The notes under the pieces: model-generated | Databases searched by the model: none | What the model was told of the DNA's origin: nothing | The model's input: the letters and a program-made list of their open reading frames with translations, nothing else | From: Curtobacterium sp. ER1/6 | GTDB lineage: Bacteria > Actinomycetota > Actinomycetes > Actinomycetales > Microbacteriaceae | Assembly: GCF_001742745.1 (NCBI RefSeq) | Contig: NZ_MJAK01000014.1 | Span: 1-45,236 of the forward strand | Direction of reading: 5' to 3' | DNA: 45,236 nt | Part shown: in pieces, positions 33,689 through 44,898 of the stretch | Layout: every line of letters starts with the position of its first letter | Position numbering within the stretch: the first letter of the stretch is position 1 | Program-made: the position numbers and the translations under genes

Positions 33689-34507
33689 TCAGGACACGGC
33701 GTCCGGGTGCGACCCCGTGCGCTGGCCGGACTCGAGCGTCGCGATGGCCGCGAGGTCCTCGTCGGTCAGCACGAAGCCGTCGACGTCGAGGTTCGACCGG
33801 ATCCGCGCGGGCGTGACCGACTTCGGCAGCACCACGACCCCCTGCTGCACGTTCCACCGCACGAGGACCTGCGCGACGCTCACCCCGTGTGCCGCCGCGA
33901 TGCCGCTGAGCACCGGGTCGTCGACGAGCCGCCCGCGTCCGAGCGGCGACCACGCCTCGGTCACGATGCCGTGCTGCTCGTGGAACGCCATCAGCTCCCG
34001 CTGCGGCAGCCACGGGTGCCGCTCGACCTGGTTGACGGCCGGTACCTCGCCGGTCTCGTCGATCACCCGCTGCAGGTGCGGCACCTGGAAGTTCGAGACG
34101 CCGACGCTCCGCGCCCGACCCTGTTCGCGCAGTTCGACGAGCGTCCGCCAGGTCTCGACGTAGCGGTCGTTCGCCGCCGCCGGCCAGTGGATCAGGTAGA
34201 GGTCGACCGCATCGAGTCCCAGCCGTCCCAGGCTGGCGTCGAACGCCCGCAGGGTCGCGTCGCGCCCCTGGTGGTCGTTCCACACCTTGGTGGTGACGAA
34301 GACGTCGTCGCGGTCCAGCCGGGAGGCACGGATCGCCTTCCCGACGCCCGTCTCGTTGCCGTACATCTCGGCGGTGTCGACGTGCCGGTACCCGGCATCG
34401 AGCGCGAGACCGACGGCCGTCTCTGCCTCGGTGTCGTCGACCTTGTAGACGCCGAACCCGATCGCGGGGATCGTCGCGCCGTCACGGAGGGTGATCGCGG
34501 GCAGCAT
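33689..34507 (-). CDS. Aldo/keto reductase
   Basis: 272 residues. AKR5-like TIM barrel with the catalytic tetrad visible: Asp and Tyr in HVDTAEMYGNE, Lys in VTTKVWND, His in LYLIHWPAA. The NADPH-binding end has VLPKSVTPARIRSNL. Family members reduce aldehydes, ketones or diketogluconate. ATG 34507 is taken because MLPAITLRDGATIPAIGFG is the usual start; a longer frame to 34573 adds 22 residues without similarity. Confidence 0.92.
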   Translation of the reverse strand: MLPAITLRDGATIPAIGFGVYKVDDTEAETAVGLALDAGYRHVDTAEMYGNETGVGKAIRASRLDRDDVFVTTKVWNDHQGRDATLRAFDASLGRLGLDAVDLYLIHWPAAANDRYVETWRTLVELREQGRARSVGVSNFQVPHLQRVIDETGEVPAVNQVERHPWLPQRELMAFHEQHGIVTEAWSPLGRGRLVDDPVLSGIAAAHGVSVAQVLVRWNVQQGVVVLPKSVTPARIRSNLDVDGFVLTDEDLAAIATLESGQRTGSHPDAVS

Positions 34508-34640
34508 CCCGCCATCCTGCCCGGACCTGCTGGGACCGTCCTCCTTCGAAGACATGACATACGAAGTACCCACAGTCGCTGCCCGCCATCATCGTCCCGG
34601 CCCGCCGACGGAGCGGGCCGTCACCCTGGAGGAGTACCCC

Positions 34641-35084
34641 ATGCAGAAGTCCGCCCGACTCGCCACGACCGCCGGCGTCGCCCTCGCGCTCGGCGCCTCG
34701 CTCCTGGCCGCCACCCCGGCCACCGCGGCGACCGCCCACGAGGCCGCGCCGACCGTCGCCGCCGCCGGCGCGCAGGCCGATCACACCGGCCCGACGATCG
34801 CCTACCGCAACGTGACGATCACCACGAGCGTCATCCAGGGCGACGAGGTGCTGGTGCGCGGCGTCGTCACGCAGGAGAACAAGCCGCAGGCCGTCCAGGC
34901 GGCGGCGGGCAAGGGGTACCAGACGCAGGCGCCGGTCGCCGCCGACGGGTCGTTCGAGATCCGCTTCCCGACCGAGGGCGACCGCCCGTCGCAGGACTAC
35001 GCGCTGCGCTTCGGCGAGGACTTCTTCGGCTCCTTGATGCCGATGGCCGACCTCTGGACGCCGTTCTACGCCACGCGCGCCTGA
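34641..35084 (+). CDS. Small secreted protein
   Basis: 147 residues, ATG with GGAGGAG 7 bases before it. Sec signal peptide: KSAR, hydrophobic GVALALGASLLAA, cleavage near TPATAATA. The mature part (~115 residues) begins with an Ala-rich stretch then a compact beta-type domain (IAYRNVTITTSVIQGDEVLV, then GSFEIRFPTEGD, DYALRFGEDFFG). Not recognised. Probably exported to the cell surface or medium. Confidence 0.8.
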   Translation: MQKSARLATTAGVALALGASLLAATPATAATAHEAAPTVAAAGAQADHTGPTIAYRNVTITTSVIQGDEVLVRGVVTQENKPQAVQAAAGKGYQTQAPVAADGSFEIRFPTEGDRPSQDYALRFGEDFFGSLMPMADLWTPFYATRA

Positions 35085-35160
35085 CGCCGGGCCGCTCCGG
35101 GATCGACGACGGGCCGGACGCCCGATCCTTCCCATGACGCCTGCTTTGGCAGGTGCAATC

Positions 35161-35226
35161 GGGCGTACCTGGTCGGATCATCCGACCAGGGACGCCCGGT
35201 TCGACCAGGTACGCCCGGTTCGACCA
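35161..35226. terminator. Hairpin plus short direct repeats
   Basis: A stem of 17-base arms with one mismatch (35161-35197, GGGCGTACCTGGTCGGA with a 3-base loop), followed by ACGCCCGGTTCGACCA repeated at 35192 and 35211 (19-base period). The arm word GGGCGTACCTGGTC thus occurs once forward and twice reversed. It sits between convergent genes and can terminate both. A smaller stem CTGC/GCAG lies at about 35143-35154. Confidence 0.7.
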
Positions 35227-35254
35227 CGCGCGTCCGCCCCGTCGGCGTGTCGCG

Positions 35255-36460
35255 TCAGCTCGGCAGCGTGACCGGCTCGGTGTCCGGCAGGGGGCTCGCG
35301 TCGCGACCACGCAGGTCCGGCAGCCACCGCTTCGTGAACAGCGGGAGCAGCACCCCGGCCGCGGCCATCACGGCGCCGACGGTCATGCCGCCGGTGGGGC
35401 CGTTCGCGTCGATGAGGAACCCGGCCACCGCGGAGCCGCCGGCCGCGCCGATGAGCTGCCCGGTTCCCATCCAGCCGTAGGCCTCGGCGGTGTCGGAGAA
35501 CTTCACCGTCGCCGACACCGAGCCGAACATGACCGCGAGGGCGGGCGCGATGCCGGCGCCGGCGATCACGAGCGCCAGGCAGAGCCACCAGAAGTCGGTG
35601 CCGCCGACCGCCAGGGCGAGGCCGACGAAGACGATCGACATGCGGGCCCAGAGGGTGTTGCGCGAGATCGGGCGGTGTCCGAGCGCGAGCCCGCCCGCGA
35701 GCGACCCGACCGCGAACACGGCGAGGACGATGCCGGCGTTCGGGCTGCCCTCGCCGAAGACGCTCGTGACGCTCGCCTCGACCGCGGAGCACGCGCCGAT
35801 GAGCAGCAGGCCGGTCAGGGTCGCCACGACGACCGAGGGCCGCCGGAGCACGACGCCGAACGCGCGCTTGGACCGGGGGATGCGGACGCGGCCGAGCTCG
35901 GGGGAGGCGATGAACCACACGCCGCCGACGACCAGGAACACCATCGCGACGACGATCGCCTGCACGGTCCCGATCTGCGTCGCGACGAACGTCGTGATGA
36001 CGGGCCCGGCCACCCAGATGAGCTCCTGCGCGCTCGCGTCGAGGGAGAAGAGGGGCGTGAGCTGCGACGACGTCACCATCTTCGGGTAGATGGTGCGCAC
36101 CGCGGGCTGCACGGGCGGCACCGCGAGGCCGCCGAGGAACCCGACGACCACGTAGGCCCAGAGCGGCATGAGCACGAACGCGACGACGCCCATGCTCACG
36201 AGCGCGACCGCGCTGGTCAGGACGAGCACCGGGCGCATGCCCCAGCTGCCCATCCACCGGCTGGTGAGCGGTCCGGCGATCGCCTGGCCGATGCTGGTCG
36301 TCGCGAGCACGAGACCGGCGGCGCCGTACGAGCCGAAGATGTGCTCGACGTGCAGCAGGTACGCGAGCGACAGCATGCCGAACGGGAACCGGGCGGTGAG
36401 CTGCGCAGCGATGACGCGACCGACGCCGGGGGTCTTCAGCAGGGGTCCGTAGGCACTCAC
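35255..36460 (-). CDS. MFS transporter
   Basis: 401 residues, GTG start. Twelve hydrophobic helices; motif A is altered to GPLTSRWMGSWGMRPVLVLT. Helix 4-5 region GFLGGLAVPPVQPAVRTIYP is typical of a branch of actinobacterial MFS proteins of unknown substrate. A cytosolic loop has RIPRSKRAFGVVLRRP. It is divergent from the nrd genes, with 377 bases of regulatory sequence between them. Confidence 0.9.
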   Translation of the reverse strand: MSAYGPLLKTPGVGRVIAAQLTARFPFGMLSLAYLLHVEHIFGSYGAAGLVLATTSIGQAIAGPLTSRWMGSWGMRPVLVLTSAVALVSMGVVAFVLMPLWAYVVVGFLGGLAVPPVQPAVRTIYPKMVTSSQLTPLFSLDASAQELIWVAGPVITTFVATQIGTVQAIVVAMVFLVVGGVWFIASPELGRVRIPRSKRAFGVVLRRPSVVVATLTGLLLIGACSAVEASVTSVFGEGSPNAGIVLAVFAVGSLAGGLALGHRPISRNTLWARMSIVFVGLALAVGGTDFWWLCLALVIAGAGIAPALAVMFGSVSATVKFSDTAEAYGWMGTGQLIGAAGGSAVAGFLIDANGPTGGMTVGAVMAAAGVLLPLFTKRWLPDLRGRDASPLPDTEPVTLPS

Positions 36461-36570
36461 GAGACGAGTGTACGGACCGGACGGAAGGGGCTGTCACCCG
36501 TCCGGGGGCACTGGGGACGAGCGACCTCCGGAGGGCCCTCCGCGACACGCCGATCGTCGGATTCCACACA

Positions 36571-36679
36571 TGTGGATCGAACCTGTCCACGTGTGTGGGG
36601 AAGTGTCGGTGGTCGGCCCCAGACTGGCGGAATCACGGGCCTCCCCGAGGTGTTCACACTGTGGAGAGCTTGTGGAGAA
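36571..36679. promoter_or_regulatory. Cluster of DnaA-box-like nonamers
   Basis: TGTGGATCG at 36571, CTGTCCACG at 36583, TGTGGGGAA at 36594, TGTGGAGAG at 36660 and TGTGGAGAA at 36671. Against the actinobacterial box TTGTCCACA (TGTGGACAA) each keeps the TGTGG or CCAC core but has one to three mismatches. Five in 110 bases is dense. Binding is unproven. Confidence 0.4.
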
Positions 36680-36693
36680 CTACACGGCTGTAA

Positions 36694-36739
36694 CACTTCC
36701 TCTTGTGGTCGGTGCGGCGGCCAGCCACTAGATGTAGTG
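36694..36739. promoter_or_regulatory. Two NrdR-type boxes, 32 bp apart
   Basis: CACTTCCTCTTGTG at 36694-36707 and CACTAGATGTAGTG at 36726-36739. Both are 14-base words with CACT/TGTG or AGTG ends, centre-to-centre 32 bases, about three helical turns. This is the classic arrangement for the repressor NrdR upstream of ribonucleotide reductase genes. The second box is the stronger palindrome. Confidence 0.75.
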
Positions 36740-36837
36740 TGGAGTCATCGCAGCGGCCCCTCCCGGACCGTGTCTGCGGACAAGCATCAGCACCACCTCC
36801 ACAGCAACGGAACACCCAGCAAGAACCAGGGGAGATC

Positions 36838-37071
36838 ATGGCCGTCACCGTCTACACCAAGCCGTCCTGCGTCCAGTGCACCGCGACGTACCGCGCCCTC
36901 GACAACAAGGGCATCCAGTACGAGGTCCTCGACGTCTCCGCGGACGAGGCAGCGCTCGAGCACGTCAAGAGCCTCGGCTACATGCAGGCTCCCGTCGTCG
37001 TCACCGACGACGACCACTGGTCGGGCTTCCGTCCCGACAAGATCGCGACGCTCAGCGCCGAACTCGCGTGA
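36838..37071 (+). CDS. nrdH: Glutaredoxin-like protein NrdH
   Basis: 77 residues, ATG with GGGGAG upstream. VTVYTKPSCVQCTATYRALD holds the CxxC redox pair near residues 11-14, and the C-terminal APVVVTDDDHWSGFRPDKI is the NrdH signature. It passes electrons from thioredoxin reductase to NrdE. First gene of nrdHIE(F). Confidence 0.96.
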   Translation: MAVTVYTKPSCVQCTATYRALDNKGIQYEVLDVSADEAALEHVKSLGYMQAPVVVTDDDHWSGFRPDKIATLSAELA

Positions 37072-37568
37072 TGCGTGCGGGTCCCGTCACGGGACCCGCA
37101 CCTCCGCCGGCCGGGAGGCACACACCGCCTCCGACGGGCCACCCCCGATCTGCTGTCCGCACCTCTACCAAGGAGCGCGCGCATGAGTCGCCTCGTCTAC
37201 TTCTCGAGCGTTTCCGGCTACACGGCCCGTTTCGTCGAGAAGCTCGGCAGGGAAGCGGACCGCATCCCGCTCCACCCGCGTGATCCGTTCCTCCAGGCCG
37301 ACGGGCCCTACGTGCTCGTCCTGCCGACGTACGGGGGCGGCAACGGGCAGGGCGCGGTGCCCAAGCAGGTCATCAAGTTCCTCAACGACGAACGCAACCG
37401 CTCGCTCATCCGTGGCGTGATCGTCGGGGGCAACACGAACTTCGGCGAGGCCTACGGGCTCGCCGGGGACGTCATCGCGCAGAAGTGCGGCGTCCCTCTG
37501 CTCTACAGGTTCGAACTCTTCGGAACGCCGGACGACGTCCAGGCGGTCAACCAAGGATTGGATGCATT

Positions 37569-40818
<3,250 letters not shown>

Positions 40819-40821
40819 TCC

Positions 40822-41046
40822 GAACTCTTCCTCGGCTCGGTCCGCTGAAAGCCCAACACCATCGTCGGTCACCGACACGGCCATGACCCCTCCGAGCGCG
40901 CCGAAATGCAGATCCGCGACGACGCGCGAGGCGTCCGAGTCGAGGGCATTCCAGATCAACTCGAGCAGCCCAACCCTTGGTGTGCTGATGAGGCGGTCGA
41001 TGAAGTCCGCCTGGGCGGTAACGCGAACGGTCGTCACGAACAGCAT
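40822..41046 (-). pseudogene. Truncated GHKL (HSP90/MutL-like) ATPase, N-terminal fragment
   Basis: About 75 residues on the minus strand starting MLFVTTVRVTAQADFIDRLI. It shows the Bergerat-fold N box (GLLELIWNALDSDAS) and G1 box (VSVTDDGVGLSADRAEEEF), the first part of a large ATP-binding protein. Sense ends within a few bases of the nrdF stop and the frame then runs antisense into nrdF, so ~90% of the gene is missing. Relatives occur in defence islands and as sacsin/HSP90-like proteins. It marks an accessory patch and a deletion or recombination point. The 178 bases to its right (41047-41224) contain nothing I recognise. Confidence 0.72.
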
Positions 41047-41224
41047 CCTGACACGACCCTCCGTCGAGCGCCCGCCAGCCGGTCGTTGACCGGGCACGTG
41101 ACTAGCAGGTCGACGCAGGTCGACGAGGAGCCGGCTACAGGTACCGCTGCTGGCCTCTCACCAAGCCCAGAAGGAACGACGCGAGGTCGGGCACTAGCTG
41201 GCACCGCTCGGTCTCTTCATCCCG

Positions 41225-41734
41225 TCAGCGACAAGGTCGCCGGAGGAACGCTGTTCCCGCCGCGACCGCTGCGGACGCAGCGACGCTGAGGAGGACGATC
41301 AACCATCCTTGTGTGTCGAAACCGTCGAAGGCATTCTCGACGATCGATCCGACTAGTGCGGGCATGCAGAAGCAGGCGACGGTCGCAGCGACGAGCCACC
41401 TCTGACCAGGACGAGACTGCGTATGGCGGACGGCCTGCCACAAACCGAACGCTGCAAAACCTGCAGGAGCGAAGAAGAGGGCGAAGACGGCACCGATGAG
41501 GCTCCCAGGGAGGATCGCTGCGATCAGGCTGGCCTGCAGGGCATCACCAATGTCGCGGCCGATTGTCGCGGAGCTGAACGACGAGTCTCGCAGCCCCTCG
41601 AGAACAGTGGCCATCACACCAACCCACATCCCCGTCGCGATCGCAGCCAGTGGCCATGCGACGAGATCGCCGATGGTGCGCCGGGCGGGCGGTAGCCCGG
41701 CCGGCGCACCAGAGGCTGCGGGCAGTGGCGTCAC
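41225..41734 (-). CDS. Multi-pass membrane protein
   Basis: 169 residues from GTG 41734, which overlaps the preceding stop as GTGA; GTG 41749 is an alternative. Four to five hydrophobic helices: WPLAAIATGMWVGVMATVL, ASLIAAILPGSLIGAVFALF plus FAPAGFAAFGLWQAV, RWLVAATVACFCMPALVGSI, and GWLIVLLSVAASAAVAAGTA. It has a short basic tail. Translational coupling suggests it serves the large secreted protein before it, for example in export or anchoring. Family not recognised. Confidence 0.75.
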   Translation of the reverse strand: MTPLPAASGAPAGLPPARRTIGDLVAWPLAAIATGMWVGVMATVLEGLRDSSFSSATIGRDIGDALQASLIAAILPGSLIGAVFALFFAPAGFAAFGLWQAVRHTQSRPGQRWLVAATVACFCMPALVGSIVENAFDGFDTQGWLIVLLSVAASAAVAAGTAFLRRPCR

Positions 41735-44586
41735 GTATTGACCGGGCACGGGAAAGTCGCCTCATCTGGAGCGAGTGAGCTCGAGGGCGGAAGTCCTACG
41801 TTGCTCCAGCTACCGACCGACTCGCCAGTGATGTCGTTATAGGCCACCGTGAAGGAGTACCAGTCGCCATCGGAAGCGAGGAAGTCATTCGCTGACGTCA
41901 GCTTGCCGGGCACGTTAGGAGCGGCATCCGTCCAGTACGAGTCGTCGTTGAGCGCGCTCCAGCTGCTCCAGCCCGAGATGCTGTCGCCGCTGAGGACGGA
42001 GACGGAGTAGCCCGAGGACCGCAGGTTGGTGGCGCCATCGATGGTCGTGTCGTAGGTGGGGACGTCGTCGACGTCGCCCCCGGTGTCGGGGAAGGAGTAG
42101 ATCTCCCCGTCCCCTCGCAACGCCCAACCACGACCGCTGCCCTGCGCGATCTCGTCGAAGGTCTTCCCGCCGACGTCGTACTGCTCCCACGTGTAGTGAT
42201 GTGCGTGGCCGTCGTAGTCGGCGTCGTAGTTGTCGACGCGGTGCCAAATGTTGCCGGCGCTATCGAGCCCGATGACGTCGTGGTAGAAGACGGCGGCCTG
42301 CACGAAGTCAATACCGGAGCTAATCGCGGTAGGTGTTGTGAATTGGTACGGGTCCGCTGGGTACCCGTCATAGTCGTAGTCCGGATTGGCGCCCCAGACC
42401 TTGATCGTTCCGTCGTCGGTCACTCCGATCGCGGTTCGGCCGTCACTCGGAGCGTCGAAGTACCGCCAGGATCCATCGACGCCTTGCGGACTGTCCGTTG
42501 GGGTGCCACTGTCCGGGTCGTGCCCGTTCATGCCGTACCAGCCACCCCATGAGTACAGCTGCCCGTTCGAGGTGAGCAGGTAGGCGGCGCGGCTGGCGTT
42601 GGTGAGCTTCGGGCTCTGCAGGCCCTTTACTTGGAACGGGTTGACCAGCGTGTTCACGGAGCAGCCGTAGTAGGCGTATTTGCCGAGGACGCCGGTGTCG
42701 CCGACTCCCCAGATCTGGCCCGAACGGGTGATCCCCATACCGTTTTGCACGTCCGCCCATCGGTCTGTCGACCTGTTCGTCAATGCTTTCAGGGGCTGCG
42801 CGCACCACGTCGGGTGCTCACTGGGCTGACCGCCTCGGACGATAACGACCGGTACTTCAGCGCCACCGACCACGAGGCAGTACAGATGGGTGGCGCTGGA
42901 GTGGAACAGGTTCGACCAGTTCTGCGTACCGTTCCATCGCACCCACGCCTCATGCGAGGGCATGGTGTACTGCCAGCCAGCAACGCGGACGAGTCCGGTG
43001 ACATAGAAGTCCACGAACGCGTGGTACGAGATGGAGCCGAACTGCTTGACAGCCGGGCAGAACGGATCGTTGGCGAAGTGCTTGATGTTCACGTGGGCGT
43101 AGCCCTCGGCGAAGTCGGAATTGACCTTGAAGGTGATGTGGTCGGTGCCGGCTTGGCGGGTGGCGACAACCTTCCCAGTGTTCTCGTCGAGGATCCGGGT
43201 GTATCCGGTGTCTTTGTCGGTGATGACATGACCTTCGCCCCAATCGACGTGCACGGCAGTCTGTGTGCGGTAGGGGTGATCGTCGTCGTCAGCGGGCTGC
43301 TGGAAGCTCCGGTTGTCCCCCAGGAAGGTCTCGTGCGCAGCGTCAGCCGCTGACTCGTTCGCGTGCCGTCGGACGTTGGACTGCGCGATGCACGCTTTCT
43401 GAATTGCCTGATCCGACCAGTCACCACCATCTTCGATTGTGGACCAAGGGATGAAGGTGCGGTACTTGAAGTCTGTGGTGCTGACCGGTGTCGGCGCCGC
43501 TGCTCGCGCCGCCTTGTTCAGCTTCCGCGCTGAGTTTGTGGCAGGGGCAGAGGGCGTGCGTACCGACAGGTTCTGAGACGTCGAGAATTCAGGGGTCTGC
43601 GCCTCATTGGGGCTGGGGTCCGCCGTCGGATCAGCCGTCGGATCAGCCGTCGGATCAGCCGTCGGCTCCGCGGTCGGATCAGCCGTCGGCTCCGCGGTCG
43701 GATCAGCCGTCGGATCTCCGGTCGGGTCAGCGGTTGGGTCGGCGGTCGGGTCAGCGGTTGGGTCGGCGGTCGGGTCAGCGGTTGGGTCGGCGGTCGGATC
43801 AGCGGTTGGGTCGGCGGTCGGCTCCGCGGTCGGATCAGCCGTCGGATCAGCCGTCGGATCAGCCGTCGGCTCGGCGGTCGGCTCAGCCGTCGGCTCAGCC
43901 GTCGGATCTCCGGTCGGGTCAGCGGTTGGGTCCGCCGTCGGAGCTCCCGCCGTCGGATCTCCCGTCGGATCCGCAGAGGTGCCAGCTTCCTCCGCGGCGG
44001 TCTCTGCATTGATCTTGTCCGCCCAGGCCTCCGGATCGAAGGTGTCCGCCGTCACCGTGCGAGCGACCGTCGTCGCAGTGGTCCGCAGCGCGTAGGACGT
44101 ATCCGCGTCCAACCCAGTCACGACGAAGGACGAGTCATCCTGAACGCCCTGTGACGTCCCATCGACGAACAGCTCGAACCTGCTTGCGTCCGATTGTGCT
44201 CTCCAGGAGATCGACAACGTTGTGGGCGTGGTAGCAACGATTGTCTGCACACTGATCTCGGGGTCCGGGTCCGATTCGGCGTCGCCGGAATCATCAGCGG
44301 GAGTCTCCTGTGCGTGCGTGATGTTCGCGCCGTAGTACAGAGTCTCGGTGAATGGCAGACCGTCAGAGGTGTGACCTGTCACCACACGCGTCTTGGCCGC
44401 GGTTCCCGAGTCCTCGCTGACGGTCAACTCGCCGCCGTCAACATCGACGAATCGGTCGGGATGTTGCACGTCAACGCGAATCGCCGGCGGACCGGCCGGA
44501 TCAGCTGATGCTGCAGTCGGCACGCTCAAGGCCACGACGCAACCGATGACCGTTACTGCAGCGACAGCCAGTGATGCTTTTCCCAC
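41731..44586 (-). CDS. Large secreted RCC1-like repeat protein with PT-rich linker
   Basis: 951 residues, GTG start. Order: Sec signal (KASLAVAAVTVIGCVVALSV, cleavage near TAASA); a beta region; a fibronectin-III-like domain at ~115-185 (TLSISWRAQSDASRFELFVD, GLDADTSYALRTTA); a ~120-residue linker of DPTA/EPTA/GDPT tetrapeptides (~205-325); a middle domain with a conserved HVDWGEGHVI and several Cys; and C-terminal RCC1-like repeats (~620-870: GITRSGQIWGVGDTGVLG, LLTSNGQLYSWGGWYGMNG, VTDDGTIKVWGANPDY, ALRGDGEIYSF). Probably a surface or secreted adhesin-like beta-propeller. GC and codon use are lower than housekeeping neighbours, which fits acquired DNA. Confidence 0.85.
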   Translation of the reverse strand: MGKASLAVAAVTVIGCVVALSVPTAASADPAGPPAIRVDVQHPDRFVDVDGGELTVSEDSGTAAKTRVVTGHTSDGLPFTETLYYGANITHAQETPADDSGDAESDPDPEISVQTIVATTPTTLSISWRAQSDASRFELFVDGTSQGVQDDSSFVVTGLDADTSYALRTTATTVARTVTADTFDPEAWADKINAETAAEEAGTSADPTGDPTAGAPTADPTADPTGDPTAEPTAEPTAEPTADPTADPTADPTAEPTADPTADPTADPTADPTADPTADPTADPTADPTGDPTADPTAEPTADPTAEPTADPTADPTADPTADPSPNEAQTPEFSTSQNLSVRTPSAPATNSARKLNKAARAAAPTPVSTTDFKYRTFIPWSTIEDGGDWSDQAIQKACIAQSNVRRHANESAADAAHETFLGDNRSFQQPADDDDHPYRTQTAVHVDWGEGHVITDKDTGYTRILDENTGKVVATRQAGTDHITFKVNSDFAEGYAHVNIKHFANDPFCPAVKQFGSISYHAFVDFYVTGLVRVAGWQYTMPSHEAWVRWNGTQNWSNLFHSSATHLYCLVVGGAEVPVVIVRGGQPSEHPTWCAQPLKALTNRSTDRWADVQNGMGITRSGQIWGVGDTGVLGKYAYYGCSVNTLVNPFQVKGLQSPKLTNASRAAYLLTSNGQLYSWGGWYGMNGHDPDSGTPTDSPQGVDGSWRYFDAPSDGRTAIGVTDDGTIKVWGANPDYDYDGYPADPYQFTTPTAISSGIDFVQAAVFYHDVIGLDSAGNIWHRVDNYDADYDGHAHHYTWEQYDVGGKTFDEIAQGSGRGWALRGDGEIYSFPDTGGDVDDVPTYDTTIDGATNLRSSGYSVSVLSGDSISGWSSWSALNDDSYWTDAAPNVPGKLTSANDFLASDGDWYSFTVAYNDITGESVGSWSNVGLPPSSSLAPDEATFPCPVNT
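43618..43965 (-). repeat. Coding 12-bp tandem repeat (PT-rich linker)
   Basis: About 28 units of 12 bases (plus-strand forms such as GGATCAGCCGTC, GGGTCGGCGGTC, GGCTCCGCGGTC) encoding D/E/G-P-T-A. Runs of one unit type are grouped, which points to slippage or unequal exchange. The opposite strand reads as an unbroken (VGSA)n frame, a by-product of the period. Confidence 0.92.
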
Positions 44587-44731
44587 GAGACCCCCAGGTT
44601 GTGAACTTGGCTAGAAGCTAGCGAGCAACCCGGTCGCGCCTGCAACCCCCTTCCGGGTGACGGAGCTAAGCGGATACGACCCGATGCAGCCGAACTCACT
44701 GTCCGGTAGGCGATCGGCTACCGAGACGTCA

Positions 44732-44857
44732 TCAGCGGCTCCTCCGGAGGAACAGGACGACTGCGGCGACGATCACGACCGCGACGATCGGAATCCAAAT
44801 CCAGACAGGGAGTGAGCCTCCACCCCCTGGGCGCAGGGCGACTGAGAGAGGGAGCAT
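44732..44857 (-). CDS. 41-residue single-pass membrane peptide
   Basis: ATG at 44857, stop at 44732. Sequence starts MLPLSVALRPGGGGSLPV, then a 20-residue hydrophobic helix (IWIPIVAVVIVAAVVLF) and a basic LRRSR end. The shape, Gly-rich stretch then hydrophobic helix then Arg tail, is like the C-terminal anchors of surface proteins. It lies 145 bases upstream of the RCC1-like gene on the same strand. Too short for usual gene calling. Coding is supported only by the clean membrane-protein pattern. Confidence 0.5.
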   Translation of the reverse strand: MLPLSVALRPGGGGSLPVWIWIPIVAVVIVAAVVLFLRRSR

Positions 44858-44898
44858 GGTCACACGCTAACCACGGCGCGCGTTCGGTGACCGATCGG

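Larger units (their letters stand above)
36461..36837. promoter_or_regulatory. 377-bp regulatory region upstream of nrdH
   Basis: No gene. It contains an inverted repeat at 36564-36598 (CCACACATGTGGA / TCCACGTGTGTGG, one mismatch), five DnaA-box-like words, and two NrdR-type boxes. AT content rises towards 36650-36740, where the nrd promoter probably lies. Its layout suggests control of dNTP supply by NrdR and perhaps by DnaA. Confidence 0.7.

Noticed and set aside
35153..37186. Long plus-strand frame across the MFS transporter and nrd region
   Set aside because: Asp/Glu/His/Arg-rich shadow with no domain, running antisense through a membrane protein gene.
43607..44095. Plus-strand frame encoding perfect (VGSA)n, 162 codons
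   Set aside because: It is the exact antisense of the PT-rich coding repeat and owes its length to the 12-base period. No ribosome site, and both ends lack independent protein character.
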